Shown here: positions 48,085 through 59,317 of the stretch, piece after piece | How the letters are laid out: each line of letters starts with the position of its first letter | How positions within the stretch are numbered: position 1 is the first letter of the stretch | Assembly: GCA_019426215.1 (NCBI GenBank) | Contig: CM033402.1 | Coordinates: 6,759,246-6,823,245, forward strand | Direction of reading: 5' to 3' | Length of the DNA stretch: 64,000 nucleotides | Origin: Buddleja alternifolia | Taxonomy: Eukaryota > Streptophyta > Magnoliopsida > Lamiales > Scrophulariaceae | Notes under the pieces: model-generated | Seen by the model: the letters and a program-made list of their open reading frames with translations, nothing else | The model's database searches: none | What the model was told of the DNA's origin: nothing | Program-made: the position numbers and the translations under genes

Positions 48085-48727
48085 AAAGTAATCTAAGCCA
48101 AGTGGCATCCTACTTTGATTCAGCAAATAATTTAATTGGGGTTCAAAATAAAGACACGTCGATGATCTTGTGAAGAAATATGCTGTGGTTGCTTTAGAGA
48201 ATGGAGAAATATGTGTCATCTACTGCCTACCTCTGCAATTTCAATTGACATGAATAATTAATGCTGTATATGCACAACAAAATATCCTCAAATAGGAAGA
48301 TACAGAAAATATGTTGATTCATATCTCAAAGTTTCAAAGCTACAGATATATGTCATTTGCTAGTACTCTATCTAAGTGTGCTCCCTCCGCAACAACTTTT
48401 TGATACTATGCGTACGCTAACTAAAAACACATGCTTAAAACTTAGTCCAAGAACAGAGAAAAAATAATCATACAATAGAAATGTTTTCGCAAACCATCCT
48501 TCAATTTATCAGGCATGTCAAATATGAATTTCGAGAATTCACTAGGAAATTTTCAGTGTCCCAACAGAAAAAAGCAGTTGATAACTCGTGACCAACATCT
48601 AATGGCACAAGTACAACTGATAAATATTGCACACACATATTAACCCCTTTCGTGCCAATTCCAAAAATATACCAAAGTATCAAAACAAAGCTACAGTATA
48701 TCACGCTAATTAGTCCAGTAATCAGAG
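48085..48727. other. Intergenic stretch, nothing recognised
   Basis: No motif or repeat end was seen. Short open frames on the minus strand show no known domain. Confidence 0.45.
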
Positions 48728-48910
48728 ATAGGACTGTCAATGAGCTCAAGTCAGCTCGAAACTCGTAAGTTCGGCTTGATAATTTTCAAGGCGGGCTTTA
48801 TACAAGTCGGGCTCAAGCCGAGCTAGAGCCCAAGAATAAGGCTTGAATTTGAATTCAAGCCGAGCATGAGCGAGAGTAGGCTCGGCTTGAATTTGGCTCG
48901 GGCTCTTAAA
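48728..48910. mobile_element. Remnant of hAT-type MITE
   Basis: Starts TAGGACTGTCAATGAGCTC and is rich in GGCTCGGGCTC / CAAGCCGAGC motifs of the 7352 family. The right end is missing. Confidence 0.55.
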
Positions 48911-48999
48911 AAAATATAACAAAAGGACAATGATCCATCCATAAATAATATAACAAAGCATATATAAATAAATTAAATGGAGAAAAATTAAATTCCTAA

Positions 49000-51100
49000 T
49001 TAAAGAGGGCTAGGAGTGAACCACAGAGGTGCAGGCTCAATCCTCTTTATGCTTTGATAATCACAGGGATAATAGCAAGGCGAGAAGGTCTTGTCTCTAT
49101 AGTGGTAGATGCCAATATCGTACCCACCAAACTTGCACACATCATCAAGATCGGATGAGATTGTAATCAAGTCCAGTACATCTGTAAAGTAAATGGAATC
49201 GGGCTTGAGTTGAGGAAAATCACGAGCTCTCATCGCAAACGAATGGTTTATACCAACAAAGATAGCCAGACCATCCAAGAAACCATCCATGTACTCCCAT
49301 GCCTTTTTGTCCGGATCATATTTATGGACAGCGAAATCAAATGTCTTGTACGGATACCTCATACCATCAGCATCATAGTGATAGTCGTCAAGCGTTGTTT
49401 TGACGCCATTGGAACCATCAGGGTACATTTCCATCATGGCATGCCGCGTGACAAGGAGGAGGTCAGCAGTTGAATGAGGTTCAGCAACCACCAAGAACTT
49501 GATATTGTCGCAGTAGAATTTGCGAAGCCAGTCTTCCTCGGACGATGAGGGCCAAGGAAAGTCTCCTCATCGCAAAGGAGGTCGTCCATTGGAAAGCTCC
49601 TGGGAGTAGGGACGGAGGGAGGGGGCTGGTGGGTGCCACCGCCCCCCCTCAATTTTTTTTTTTCATATTACTACCTATAAAATTTTCAAAATATCTATTT
49701 TCGCCCCCCCCCCCCCTCAATTTTGTTTTTATTACTATTACCCATAAAATTTTCAAAATATCTATTTTCGCCCCCCCTCAAGTCACACGGTTCTACACTT
49801 CCATTCAAGATAGAAATTAAAATTTAGGGCTTTTTTCCTTCAATTGCATTTTCAAGAATCAAGATTTTGGGTGATAAAAATCTATAGATTTCTCATTTCA
49901 AAGACTAAGAAGGTATTGTGTTATTTGAATACAAATCTTTAAAATTTAATTCTAATACTTTACTACATATTTCATCGGTTACTCTAAAATTTAGTTTAAA
50001 AATATTTTTGGTTTAATAATTCTAACAAATAGATTATGGGCATCTATAAAACAATTGAAATGGTTTAAAGAAGAGAGAAATTGATGATATAGTATAGATC
50101 AAATATAGATATTTCATATTTGAACCTAATTTCTTATTAAATTTTCCCCCATAAATATAGCGTACTGTACCACGGGGGTCTAGCCCCCCGCACCCCCCTT
50201 GAATCCTTCGTCTATATGCAAAAAAAATAATGTATAACTATATCACAAAATCTCGCCCCCCCTCGCTGAAAATCCTGGCTCCGTCCCTGCCTGGGAGGAG
50301 AGGAATTAGGGTCGTCACCAACAATATCCAAAACCTCCAAATTATCGCGATTATTCAAGCTAACGAACAGTTTTTGTCTGCTAGAATAGACACACGATTG
50401 CACATGGGAAACCATGATGTGTGGTTATGGGAGTCCACCGGGTGGTGCTGTGTCCAGGACAACAGAAAGCGAGACGATCCGTGGGAGCATAGATCAGAAT
50501 AGCGCGGCAGTCTTTGTCACCGGGAGGGGAAGAGAGTATCACACTTTCTACGCACCCGAACCCATCTTCCAAGTTAGGGTTTGGGATCCCTGGTAAATTA
50601 CGAATCGGGGGAAGCTTAATGTGACGACGAGAGAGGGGATTAGAGAGAAACAAATCCAAGTTGCGACGATTGAATAAAGCTAGCCACCCATGTGACGATC
50701 CCACCAACTCTGAGTCATCTGCTGGTTCATCATCATCAACGACTTTGTCGTCTGATGGATCTCTTTTATTGATACTTAGCACTTTGTTATCTTTAAGGCT
50801 GTAGAACTTATAAACCATGTTACCGCTCTCTTCAAAGGATGGAGGTAGCATCAGCCATGGTGAGATTCTTGAAGGCAACGTTGACGGAGAATGTTTAAAG
50901 AAGACTGCGCCATCACCATCATCTGAAACAACCTCGCTCTTCATACCAAAGTAATAATTAGAGGATCCGGTTGCCACCGCTGCGTTCCCAGAAAGCCAAT
51001 TACGATATCCTCCGGCCGCAGCAACACACGTCCTAGAAATATAACCACCAGATTCGGCCCCAACTTTCCGAGAAATACCAAGCAGTACTGAAGAAGCCAT
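49000..51100 (-). pseudogene. DUF295 protein gene (organellar DUF295-like), disrupted
   Basis: The N-terminal piece, 51100-50381, begins MASSVLLGISRKVGAESGG and is Arg/Ala/Gly/Ser-rich with few acidic residues, resembling a mitochondrial targeting peptide. There is no F-box. The C-terminal piece, up to 49000, has the DUF295 signature: INHSFAM, LKPDSIYFTD and CYYPCDYQSIKRIEPAPLWF. An hAT element (49607-50289) splits the coding region. A frameshift near 50400-50440 and another near 49540 also break it. Without the insert and shifts the protein would be roughly 430 residues, about the size of the DUF295 organellar subfamily of Brassicaceae. That subfamily is defined by domain and predicted targeting; its biochemical role is unknown. 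Confidence 0.82.
49607..50289. mobile_element. hAT-type element in the DUF295 pseudogene
   Basis: 683 bp. The ends are TAGGGACGGAGGGAGGG and, complemented, CAGGGACGGAGCCAGGAT. The perfect 8-bp target duplication CCTGGGAG lies at 49599-49606 and 50290-50297. The interior has CGCCCCCCCTCAATTTT runs and a tandem duplication around 49650-49780. No transposase is present. A truncated relative is at 53525-53830. Confidence 0.93.
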
Positions 51101-51129
51101 TGTTGGCGTCCACTAATGTCTTAATTAAG

Positions 51130-51684
51130 TGTTACACTTGATATGCCCAAATTTGGACATATTATTTTTACATAAATATTGATCCCAAAAACCCAATACG
51201 AAGGCCCAAGCCCAGAACAAAGATAAAATGACCCTAACTGCGAGGGGATCCGCGTTATTTGAACTGGACCAGGTCCGACCCGATCTACGACTCGCTCCAC
51301 GAGAGACGTCGATTAGTCCATGTGGATGGATCAGATCAATACATGTGCTAACCCTACATCCGTACACGGTGTCCCTTATAAATACTCTCATGTACGTCAA
51401 AAGAGAGAGGACCACTATTCACTAAATTCACTATAGATTCACTGTAGCTCCGAGGTACGAGCTCCGAACTAGACTCTGAGTAGATTCACGTATAAATCAT
51501 GAGGTTCATGTTAGGACTTATTAATTGAATTGAACTACGTTAGACTTGATCTCATTTGAGGTACGTAGCCAACTCTAGTATTGAGTGCAGTCTATAATCT
51601 ATCTTACTCCGGGTCGGGTCCTACCCAAGCCTCGACTGTTTTGAGTTGTATTGTAGGTCCGCCGAAATACGACCCAGATCAACA
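51130..51684 (+). repeat. Candidate solo LTR upstream of the DUF295 pseudogene
   Basis: Starts TGTTACACTTGATATGCC and ends CAGATCAACA. It contains CCCTTATAAATACTCTCATG at 51374-51393, a TATA region typical of plant LTR promoters. No 5-bp target duplication is visible (TTAAG left, CTATT right), so the ends are approximate. Confidence 0.45.
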
Positions 51685-52454
51685 CTATTATATTTGCATG
51701 CATATCTTTTATTGGCTAATTAGTAATTACATAGCAAAAACTTCCCCGTCATTTCTAAAGATTATTTTTGCTTGCAAAGAATCTATTTACACCATATCAT
51801 TTTTTTTATATAGTTATTTACACCATATCATTTTTTCATTTATTTTCTATTTTATTAATTATATCTATTTCTTTAATTATTTTCAATTTAATTTGTCATT
51901 TTTTTTCATCTTCACCTTCTTCGCAGAACCAAAACCCTAATCCTAATACAATTTTTCGAAAAAGCAACTTTCTAGTTTTGGTATCAAATAATTAATAGAA
52001 AAAAAATGTAGATTATGAAGAAAAGACATCAATTTTAGTTTCCGTTTCTCCCTTCAACACTCTCACACACACTATCAAATTAGAATATTATATCAATTAC
52101 AAATTACTCCTAACAACCATGAGAATGGCAACTTTCGCCATATGCATACATAGAGCACTACCCATATAACCCCGCTGATTTTTCATGTAAATGCTGAAAT
52201 GAAAATTTTACCACCAAAAAATAGTGAATGCATATCAAGATCCATGTTCCACCGAGATTTGAACAAGTGAATTAGTATTTCGACACGTGGACGACCCCCG
52301 ATTGGATAGGACATTCTTAGACTTATGAATATATTTTGTTATATCATTATGCTTTCTAATGACCAACACTTTCAATGTGTAATTTGTACATAAACTAACT
52401 TGGGCGTCAGAGGGTCGTCATTGATGCTAAGATTTGGTGAGATTAACGAGCTAG
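51685..52454. other. AT-rich intergenic stretch, no gene
   Basis: Low-complexity T-rich sequence. Open frames at 51581-51995 encode only Phe/Ile/Ser-rich strings. Confidence 0.5.
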
Positions 52455-52835
52455 CACTACAAGAAAATTGAGTATTGACAATAAAAATATATACTATGGC
52501 TTAAAACCGTGGTCTATAGCCGTCTAAGTTCACGGTTAACTTGGTCGTGGTAGATGTTTCATATAACCACACTAAAGTTAGCCGTGGTTTAAGCTCCAAC
52601 TAACTGTGGTGGAAGAAATGTTACCCTAACACCTTTTTGCAATGACTAAAAGTCATGGTCTTTACAATGAACAAAATATTGACCATGGCTATAAGCCATG
52701 GTAAATGTTTTGGCCATGCTTGCAAATACCACGGCCAAAGCCCTAGCAAAGCCGTGGTCAATTGATTTTAACCATGGCAAAAAAACTTTTCACCATGACA
52801 TATTGACATGGATAATAATCATTTTTTTTGTAGTG
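52455..52835. mobile_element. CACTA-type MITE
   Basis: 381 bp, from CACTACAAGAAAATTGAG to the complement of CACTACAAAAAAAAT, flanked by TAG at 52452-52454 and 52836-52838. The interior repeats ACCGTGG / CCATGGC words in both orientations as subterminal motifs. No coding capacity. Confidence 0.92.
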
Positions 52836-53049
52836 TAGCAACTTGGAGATCTAGGTCATGAACGACTTTACGACTAGCTTCAACCTAGGTAATTTTAAGC
52901 ATATCATATGGCCATATAGTAAAGAAAAGATAAAGGAAAAAGAGGCTAATTTTATATTATTAGACTAATCAGATATTCAGATGAGTGGTATAAGTCGATA
53001 AAACTCAGTTTTTTTACAGAATCTAATAATCGCTTTAATTACATATTAG

Positions 53050-53325
53050 AAGCATGTTTGCAAGAGCTTATACTTTTAAAGAAGTGCTAAATTTTAGAAA
53101 AATTTGTAAAAGTAGCTGAAAAGTTAAAGTTAAGTGTGTTTGCAAAATTTGCTAAAAAGCAGAAAAAATAGAAGAAGCTGTTAGAAGTACCTAAGAACCT
53201 GCTTCTAGTTTCTGCTTATTTTCAGTGAAAAAGAATCAGAAGCAGTGAAACCAAACAGCAAAAAGCAGTTTAAATCCAGCAAAAAGCTGAAAAGTGATTT
53301 TTTTAAGTTATTGCAAACAGGCCTT
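53050..53325. mobile_element. Small MITE with AAGC.TGTTTGCAA ends
   Basis: The left end AAGCATGTTTGCAAGAGCTT and the complemented right end AAGGCCTGTTTGCAATAACTT are inverted repeats. The interior is full of AGAAGC/GCTTCT and AAAAAGC. The target duplication was not resolved. Confidence 0.6.
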
Positions 53326-53445
53326 CAGTAAGTTTTATTTTTAAATCACTTTTCTGTTTTTTCCACTTCCAACTTTTTCTTATTTTTGGATGTGTGCAAG
53401 TGGCATGCCGAGATGACACAGTAAAAGTTGGTCTGGCTGTGGATG

Positions 53446-53524
53446 CACTACAAGAAAAATGAGTTTTGACAATGAAAATATATGTCATGGCTTAAAATCG
53501 TGGTTTATTGCGATCTAAGCTTAC
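53446..53524. mobile_element. Truncated CACTA-type MITE
   Basis: The first 79 bases match 52455-52835 closely (CACTACAAGAAAAATGAGTT, then ATGGCTTAAAAT). The copy is cut off where an hAT-like fragment begins. Confidence 0.8.
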
Positions 53525-53830
53525 GGCGCTGGAGGGGTGCTTGCCCCCAGTCATTTTCGAAAAATTATTTTTTTACCTTACAAATTTTTTTATATTTGAA
53601 TTTTACCCCCCTTAAAGATAAAAAAAATATCACGTTTTCTCCCTTTACTTTGAGTTCGAAGAGGTATAAGAGTATAAAATATGTTAAAAGTTGTAATTGA
53701 ATTTAGTTCCTTATTATATTTTCCACCATAAATATAGCATATCGTACCGCATCCTTTGTCTATTTGGCAAAAAATAAATTATATAGCTATATCACAACAA
53801 TCTCGCCCCCTGGGTAAAATTCCTGGCTCG
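53525..53830. mobile_element. Truncated relative of the 683-bp hAT element
   Basis: Shares TATAGCTATATCACAACAAT, TCTCGCCCCC and TTCCTGGCTC with the right half of 49607-50289. The left end is GCTGGAGGGGTGCTTGCCCCC. No 8-bp duplication was found. Confidence 0.6.
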
Positions 53831-54007
53831 CAGTCGCGGAGGTCTCTGTTCCAGTTCCATTGCACCGTCGCGAAACAGTCGTGGCCGTTCCGCAATTTTT
53901 TGGCTAAAATTACTTTAAAAAATTGGAAAAAGTTTTTACAACTATTATACTATTTGAATTAGTCAATATTACCATAAAAGTCTATTATGCTAACATTCTT
54001 AAATCTT

Positions 54008-54331
54008 TTTTTTTTTTTTTTGGAAATCTCAGGGTAAATCTCCGCCGGTCACCCAACAGAGCAAATATGTTCATACGCAATAGCCCGCAAACCACGTATG
54101 GAGGTAAGCCACCATAGGTAACCCATAGGCGACGGGCTCGATAAGCGCAGGGGCTCCCAGGGCAGAACGGAGGAGTAAACTCCCCAGACCAAGTATCACC
54201 TTGGTTTTGAAACCACCCCCCTAGGGCAGGATATAGGAGAAAACTCCCCTTACCAAGCATCACCTGGGGTTTGAACCTGGGTGATTCTCACGGCCAAAGG
54301 CCTTGTGACAGCTAGGCCACACCCCCTTGCT
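54008..54331 (-). mobile_element. tRNA-derived SINE with 17-bp target duplication
   Basis: Reads on the minus strand from 54331. It has pol III A box-like TGTGGCCTAGCTGTCA (about 54306-54321) and B box GGTTCAAACC (54268-54277), then a GC-richer body, then a poly(A) tail seen as a T run at 54006-54021 on the plus strand. The target duplication TAACATTCTTAAATCTT is perfect at 53991-54007 and 54332-54348. It is non-coding, about 320 bp, and depends on LINE machinery. It is not a working tRNA gene: there is no cloverleaf beyond the promoter boxes. Confidence 0.9.
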
Positions 54332-54483
54332 TAACATTCTTAAATCTTAATAGTATGTTAAGTTACTTTTGAAACTTGAACTTAAGTATATATTAAAACA
54401 AGAAGACAAAAGTTAGCAAAAGATGACAATATATAAAGTATACAATAAAAAAATTTAGATAATTTGACAATTAAAGAATAGCC

Positions 54484-54642
54484 ATGGCCCCTGGTGTGAT
54501 GATAGAAATAAGCTAAAGGATATGGCAGTAGACTACTCAAAACTTTTGTGCACTGACACCAACGTTGCCGAGCTTGACTCCTCTTTATTTGGTGGCTCTC
54601 CTTCCCTTAATGCTAAAGAGGTTACCTCTCGAGACAAGAAGA
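54484..54642 (+). pseudogene. Scrap of LINE reverse-transcriptase region
   Basis: The plus strand reads a WCDDRNKLKDMAVDYSKLL-like segment followed by TDTNVAELDSS. This resembles the linker ahead of the reverse transcriptase in plant L1 elements (W..D..KLK.MAV.YY..LF). It is only about 155 bp and flanked by unrelated DNA. Confidence 0.45.
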
Positions 54643-54649
54643 AAATGTT

Positions 54650-55116
54650 AACTAAATTAACTGTAAAAATTTGACATACGTATACATATATGAGTTATTT
54701 TTTAAATTAACTCTAAATAATTAAACAACTAAACAATAATAACTTTAAACTAACTAAAAATTTATAACAAGTAAAATGGAGAATGTGTACCTTTGTGTGT
54801 TTGAAACTTACGGTACTAATCCTTGATATAGATGAAAATGACAGGACATTCATCATCTATTATTGTCCTAAAAGTGGAAAAGCAAAACAATAATTTTTGC
54901 AAAGATGAAAAAAAAAATATCTCTTTGCTAGTGACAAAATGACAAAGCAATTATTTCTGCAACTTCCATGCCATTTGATGAACCCCATAAAGCCAGCAAA
55001 TAATTTGTGCATTTTCCACTAGATTTTAAACAAGTCATTAAAATTTTACAGGTTATCAACATGGGCCTTCATCACCTCAAGAGCATATTATATTAGCCTT
55101 GAAACAATTGTATGTC
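54650..55116. other. AT-rich intergenic stretch
   Basis: No gene, no repeat ends recognised. Confidence 0.5.
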
Positions 55117-55124
55117 CATTAGTG

Positions 55125-55290
55125 CAGAACGGATCTTCTATCCCACGATAGTGTGCCACAATGGTGTCACATAATTGTGGGATTGACAAGTGTCCATTTA
55201 AAAAAAACTGTTAATAATAATTTAAATTAAATAGACACTTGTCAATCCCACAATAATGTGACACCATTGTGGGATAGAAGATTCGCTCTA
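55125..55290. mobile_element. Fold-back MITE with 8-bp target duplication
   Basis: 166 bp made almost wholly of two inverted arms of about 65-70 bp (left arm with TGTGGGATTGACAAGTGTCC, right arm its near-complement). It is flanked by CATTAGTG at 55117-55124 and 55291-55298. The 8-bp size suggests hAT; Mutator is possible. Confidence 0.85.
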
Positions 55291-55443
55291 CATTAGTGTG
55301 CACAACATTGTCTTTTAAATACTCCTCAGGTTTGCTTATAATATTTTAATATAAGATATAAATGCATTTATAATATATCTAAAATATAATGACATTCATA
55401 GTTCAAAACAATTCGAGCCGATTATCAGCATATTAGTTGGCTA

Positions 55444-55610
55444 TAGGACTATAAACGAGTCAAACCGAGTCGAACAAGTGTCTTTCATACTTGTTTAAAT
55501 TATAATCGGGCTTCATAATTTCTGTTTGAGCTTGTTAATTGTAACTTAACGGTGCTCAACAATCTTTAATCGAGTCAAATATAAGTCGAACTCAATTAAT
55601 GTTCTTTTAT
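55444..55610. mobile_element. Remnant of hAT-type MITE
   Basis: Starts TAGGACTATAAACGAGTC, with later AATCGAGTCAAATATAAGTCG words of the 7352 family. The right end appears replaced by the Mutator-like element. Confidence 0.5.
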
Positions 55611-55691
55611 GAGAATTTTAAAAAAATAATACAAAAATAAATCCAAATTAAGAAAATAATACACCAAAAAATGGGTATCAGTAAATAATAC

Positions 55692-55894
55692 ATTCCGCGC
55701 TGACGTGGCGCGGAATCGGGCTGATTCCGCGCCACGTCAGCGCGGAATCAATAAAAATATTTTTTAAAAAAAATTTACGGCCCTTCCGCGCTGACGTGGC
55801 GCGGAATGGCCGAATTTTTTTATTTTTTTTTAGTCATTCCGCGCCACGTGGGTGCGGAATGACTGCCATTCCGCGCCTACGTGGCGCGGAATGG
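55692..55894. repeat. Five GC-rich palindromes (TTCCGCGC..ACGTGGCGCGGAA) at the element head
   Basis: Copies at 55692-55716, 55723-55749 (exact inverted copy of the first), 55784-55807, 55835-55861 and 55866-55894. Each holds an ACGT core, as TGACGTGG, CCACGTGG or CTACGTGG, of the kind recognised by plant bZIP factors. They stand out strongly in AT-rich flanks. Confidence 0.9.
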
Positions 55895-57016
55895 CAGGAA
55901 AAGCCTGCCACACCGCGTGGCCAGTCAGGCTTGCAGGCGAATTTTCTTTTTTTTTTTTTTTCTTTCCCTTTTTTCCTTCTTTCTTTCCTTCCTCTCTCCT
56001 TTCTTCCTCTCTCCTTTCTTTCCATTTTCACTCTCGGTTTTTCCTCCATCTTCACTTCACCATTTTCTTCATCTTCTTCAATATTTTTCAATCATTCTCA
56101 ACAATTCAAGGTAAATTTTATATATTGTTACTATATAAAATATATAGAGCCATTATATTTTTAAATTTTTGTATGATTAATGAATTTAGGGTTTAAAAAA
56201 TTCTCTTGTATTTTTGTAGTGTAATTTCGAATTTGCTTATGAATTTGGGCAATTTTATTGTGTAATTTTTTCGAATTTATTGTGTAATTTCGGATTTGAG
56301 GTTTAGGTGTAATTTCGAAATTTTGTTGAATTTTATCAATTTAGTGTTTTAATTTGTGGAATTTTGTTGTGTATATTCGGATTTGGGCTTTAGGTGTAAT
56401 TTCGAATTTTTGTTGAATTTTATCAATTTAGTGTTTTAATTTGTGAAATTTTGTTGTGTAATTTTTCGAATTTGTTTGAAATTGATCAATTTAGGAATTA
56501 AACTTGTGGAATTTTGTAATATAATTTTGAATTTATGGTTTAGGTTTAATTTTTGAATTTTTATGGAATTTATCAATTTAGGTTTAAAATTGTGAAATTT
56601 TGTAGTGTAATTTCGAATTTATATGTATAATTTCAAATATTTAGGTGTAATTTGTACATCTAATTTGAATTTTTAGTTATACCTTGTATGTATGTATGAT
56701 GAATTTAGTTTTTAGGTATGTTTTGGTTTGAACTTTGATAGAAATTCTAGGTATAATTTTGGATTAAGTATATAATTTATATGTATGTAATTTGGGATAT
56801 TTAGGTATAATTTGTATTTATAATTTTGAATTTTTAGTGATATTTTGTATGTATAATATTGAATTTAGCATTTATGGTTTGAACTTTGATATAATTGTTA
56901 GTTTGTTATATCATGTTTAATATAAAAATATAATTTCATTTTTTGAACTATAGTTTGTACGTATTATTTTGAATTTAGTGTTAATTTATGGTTTGAATTT
57001 CGATATTATATAGAAA
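55895..57016 (+). other. Leader and probable 5' intron of the transposase gene
   Basis: A pyrimidine-rich stretch at 55945-56100 (CTTTCTTTCC-like) is followed by CAAGGTAAATTTTAT at 56108, a possible splice donor. A long T-rich stretch with repeated GTGTAATTTCGAATTT words runs to the ATG at 57017. Open frames in the pyrimidine stretch are low complexity. The intron call is inference. Confidence 0.5.
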
Positions 57017-59146
57017 ATGTCGAGGGCGAACACAGTTAATGTTTTAATATACACGGATGGTGAAATTATTGAAGACTCAAATTCAGTGAGATATAGCACT
57101 CGTCCAAGCATTAACATGAAAATACGTCGTACGATCACATACTCGTCCAAGCACTAACATGATGATATTGGGAATGACAAGGACAGTGATGATTCTGACT
57201 GTTCGATCCATATTCATACAGACGATGAGATGGAAGAACACGTCAGCAATGCAATGAGGGATGATGATGAGGATGAGGATGAAGATGACGAGAGTAATGT
57301 ACCAATAAACGAAGATTTCCCTCCCGCAAGAGCTGAAGAAAGACCTCATGAAGTGCTCCCATTCTACTCCGCCACATATCCAGAAGTAGAAGGTGATTCA
57401 CTTCATCGAGAAAGTGCAGGTTTGTCCCGGAGAATAATTTATGATCATGCGAAAGGTAATCTTCGCAAGGGCCAAGTTTTTGACAACAAACTCAGCTTGC
57501 AAGCAGCAGTGAAAAACTACCACGTGCAGCATGCACGACGCGAGTTTAAGGTGACAATTAGTAAGCCGACAGTGTATGCCGTAAAATGCAAACATGGATG
57601 CCCTTTTAGACTGCGTGGAAGTTTGTTGAAGAATACTAATTTCTGGAAAATTACAAGGTATGAAGGGTCACACACATGTTTTGCTGAAAATTGTTCCAAT
57701 AACCACTTCAACTTGGACATAAACATGATCGCAAATGAACTTCTACCAGAAGTGAGGAAGGATCCGTCATATAAGGTCGGTCTAATTAGACTAATGGTGT
57801 CAAAAAAATGGCAATTCGAAATTTCGTATGGGAAAGCTTGGTACAGTTTGCGACGTGCAAATGAGATTGTATACGGCACGTGGGAGGATTCAGTTACATG
57901 GTTGCCTAAACTTTTGGGAGCTATCCAGAAGTGGAATCCGGGTACGGTTGTTGAATGGCGGCACAAATATGAGGATCAAAACCCAAAAATGCTGAAATAT
58001 TTGTTTTGGGCATTCAAGCCATGTATAGATGGATTCCGATATTGTCGAAGGGTCATATGTGTTGACGGGACTCATTTGTACGCACGACACAAGGCTAAGT
58101 TGTTGGTCGCATCAACTTTGGATGGAAATCAGAACATTTTACCTCTAGCATTCGCCATCGTTGATAACGAGTCCAACGAGTCTTGGTTATGGTTTTTGCA
58201 ATTGGTGTGCAAACATTTTTTGATTCCTGATGAAGGTGTTTGCCTTATTTCTGATCGTCATAAGGGCTTATTAAATGCTACTCGATATATGTCCGCGTTT
58301 ACCCCTCCCCTGGGAGCTCATAGATATTGCCTACGACATGTGAGTTCAAACTTTAATTCTTACTTCAAAAGTAAAGCTTTGAAGGAACTCTGTTATGCAG
58401 CAGGTATGGCACATAATGTCCGAAAATTTGACAAAGCAATGGAACTTATTGGTAATAAGGATCCGGCTGCGTTGAATTATTTGAAAGGTATCCCACAAGA
58501 AAAATGGACATTGGCATATGATGGAGGGATGCGGGAAGGCATTATGACGACGAACATGGGAGAAAGCTTGAACAATGTGTTGAAAGGTACTCGACATCTT
58601 CCACCAACAGCAATTATTGAGTGCACATTTCATCGCATTGTGGAATATTTTGGTGATAGAGTGCGAATGGCTTTGGCAATGAGGGAACAGCCCCTGACGA
58701 CATATGCATATAAAATGTACAATGAGTGGGCAAGAAAATCCTCGAACCACACAGCAACAGTTTTTTCTTGGTTGGATTACACGGGTCAAGTTAAAACTCC
58801 CCGACAGATGGGGTCCGAAAATCATACTTACATGGTCGACATCAAAGGTAAATACTGCTTTTGTGGAAAATGGACTCTTCATCGAATTTCGTGCTCACAT
58901 GCTATTAAATTATGTGAGAAATTACAGATTATGTCGTCCTCGTATGTTGAAAAATATTACCTCGTCCATGAATATTTGAAAACATATCAAGGGAGGTTCT
59001 ATCCGTTTCCTGAATCACATTATTGGGACACCCCCAATTTTGAGTTGGTCCATGACCCCGATCTGAGGAAGCCACCTACTGTGGGTCGACAGCGGAGTAC
59101 TCGGATTCCCAATGAGATGGACTGGCCCGAGTTAGACCCAGATTAA
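57017..59146 (+). pseudogene. MuDR-type transposase, one early in-frame stop
   Basis: The frame starts at ATG 57017 (MSRANTVNVLIYTDGEIIED) and meets a TAA at 57155-57157. It then stays open in the same frame to 59146, with a restart Met at 57230 giving 638 residues. From that Met: acidic stretch 11-20; MuDR-type zinc domain (C120, C124, H148, C150) in the DNA-binding region; MULE catalytic core with D279 (ICVDGTH), D342 (LISDRHKG) and CLRH motif 367-370; NMGESLN at 442-448; SWIM zinc finger C543-x-C545 ... C555-x-H557. Apart from the single nonsense codon the gene looks whole, and translation from the internal Met could still give a protein with all core domains. Confidence 0.9.
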
Positions 59147-59317
59147 ACTCAGATTATTTGTAGCGTGGTGTTGACAATTAGACGCAAGTTTGATTAAAAA
59201 ACTATGTTCTTTTATTGATTTTGAAATGCTCGTATTTTGGCATGTTTCTGTGCATTTTTTGGGTATGACTTGAACATAGAAATTGCAGGTGGTGTTGTGA
59301 ACTTTGTCATACAACAA

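Noticed and set aside
51581..51995. Hydrophobic open frames that look like membrane proteins
   Set aside because: T-rich low-complexity DNA produces Phe/Ile/Ser runs; there is no start context and no homologue-like motif.
54268..54321. Possible tRNA gene from A and B box motifs
   Set aside because: The boxes are in a SINE with poly(A) tail and target duplications; no full cloverleaf or anticodon arm is apparent.
55796..56196. Phe/Ser/Leu-rich frames in three phases
   Set aside because: All phases of a CTTT/CCTT pyrimidine tract stay open; this is a leader, not a gene.
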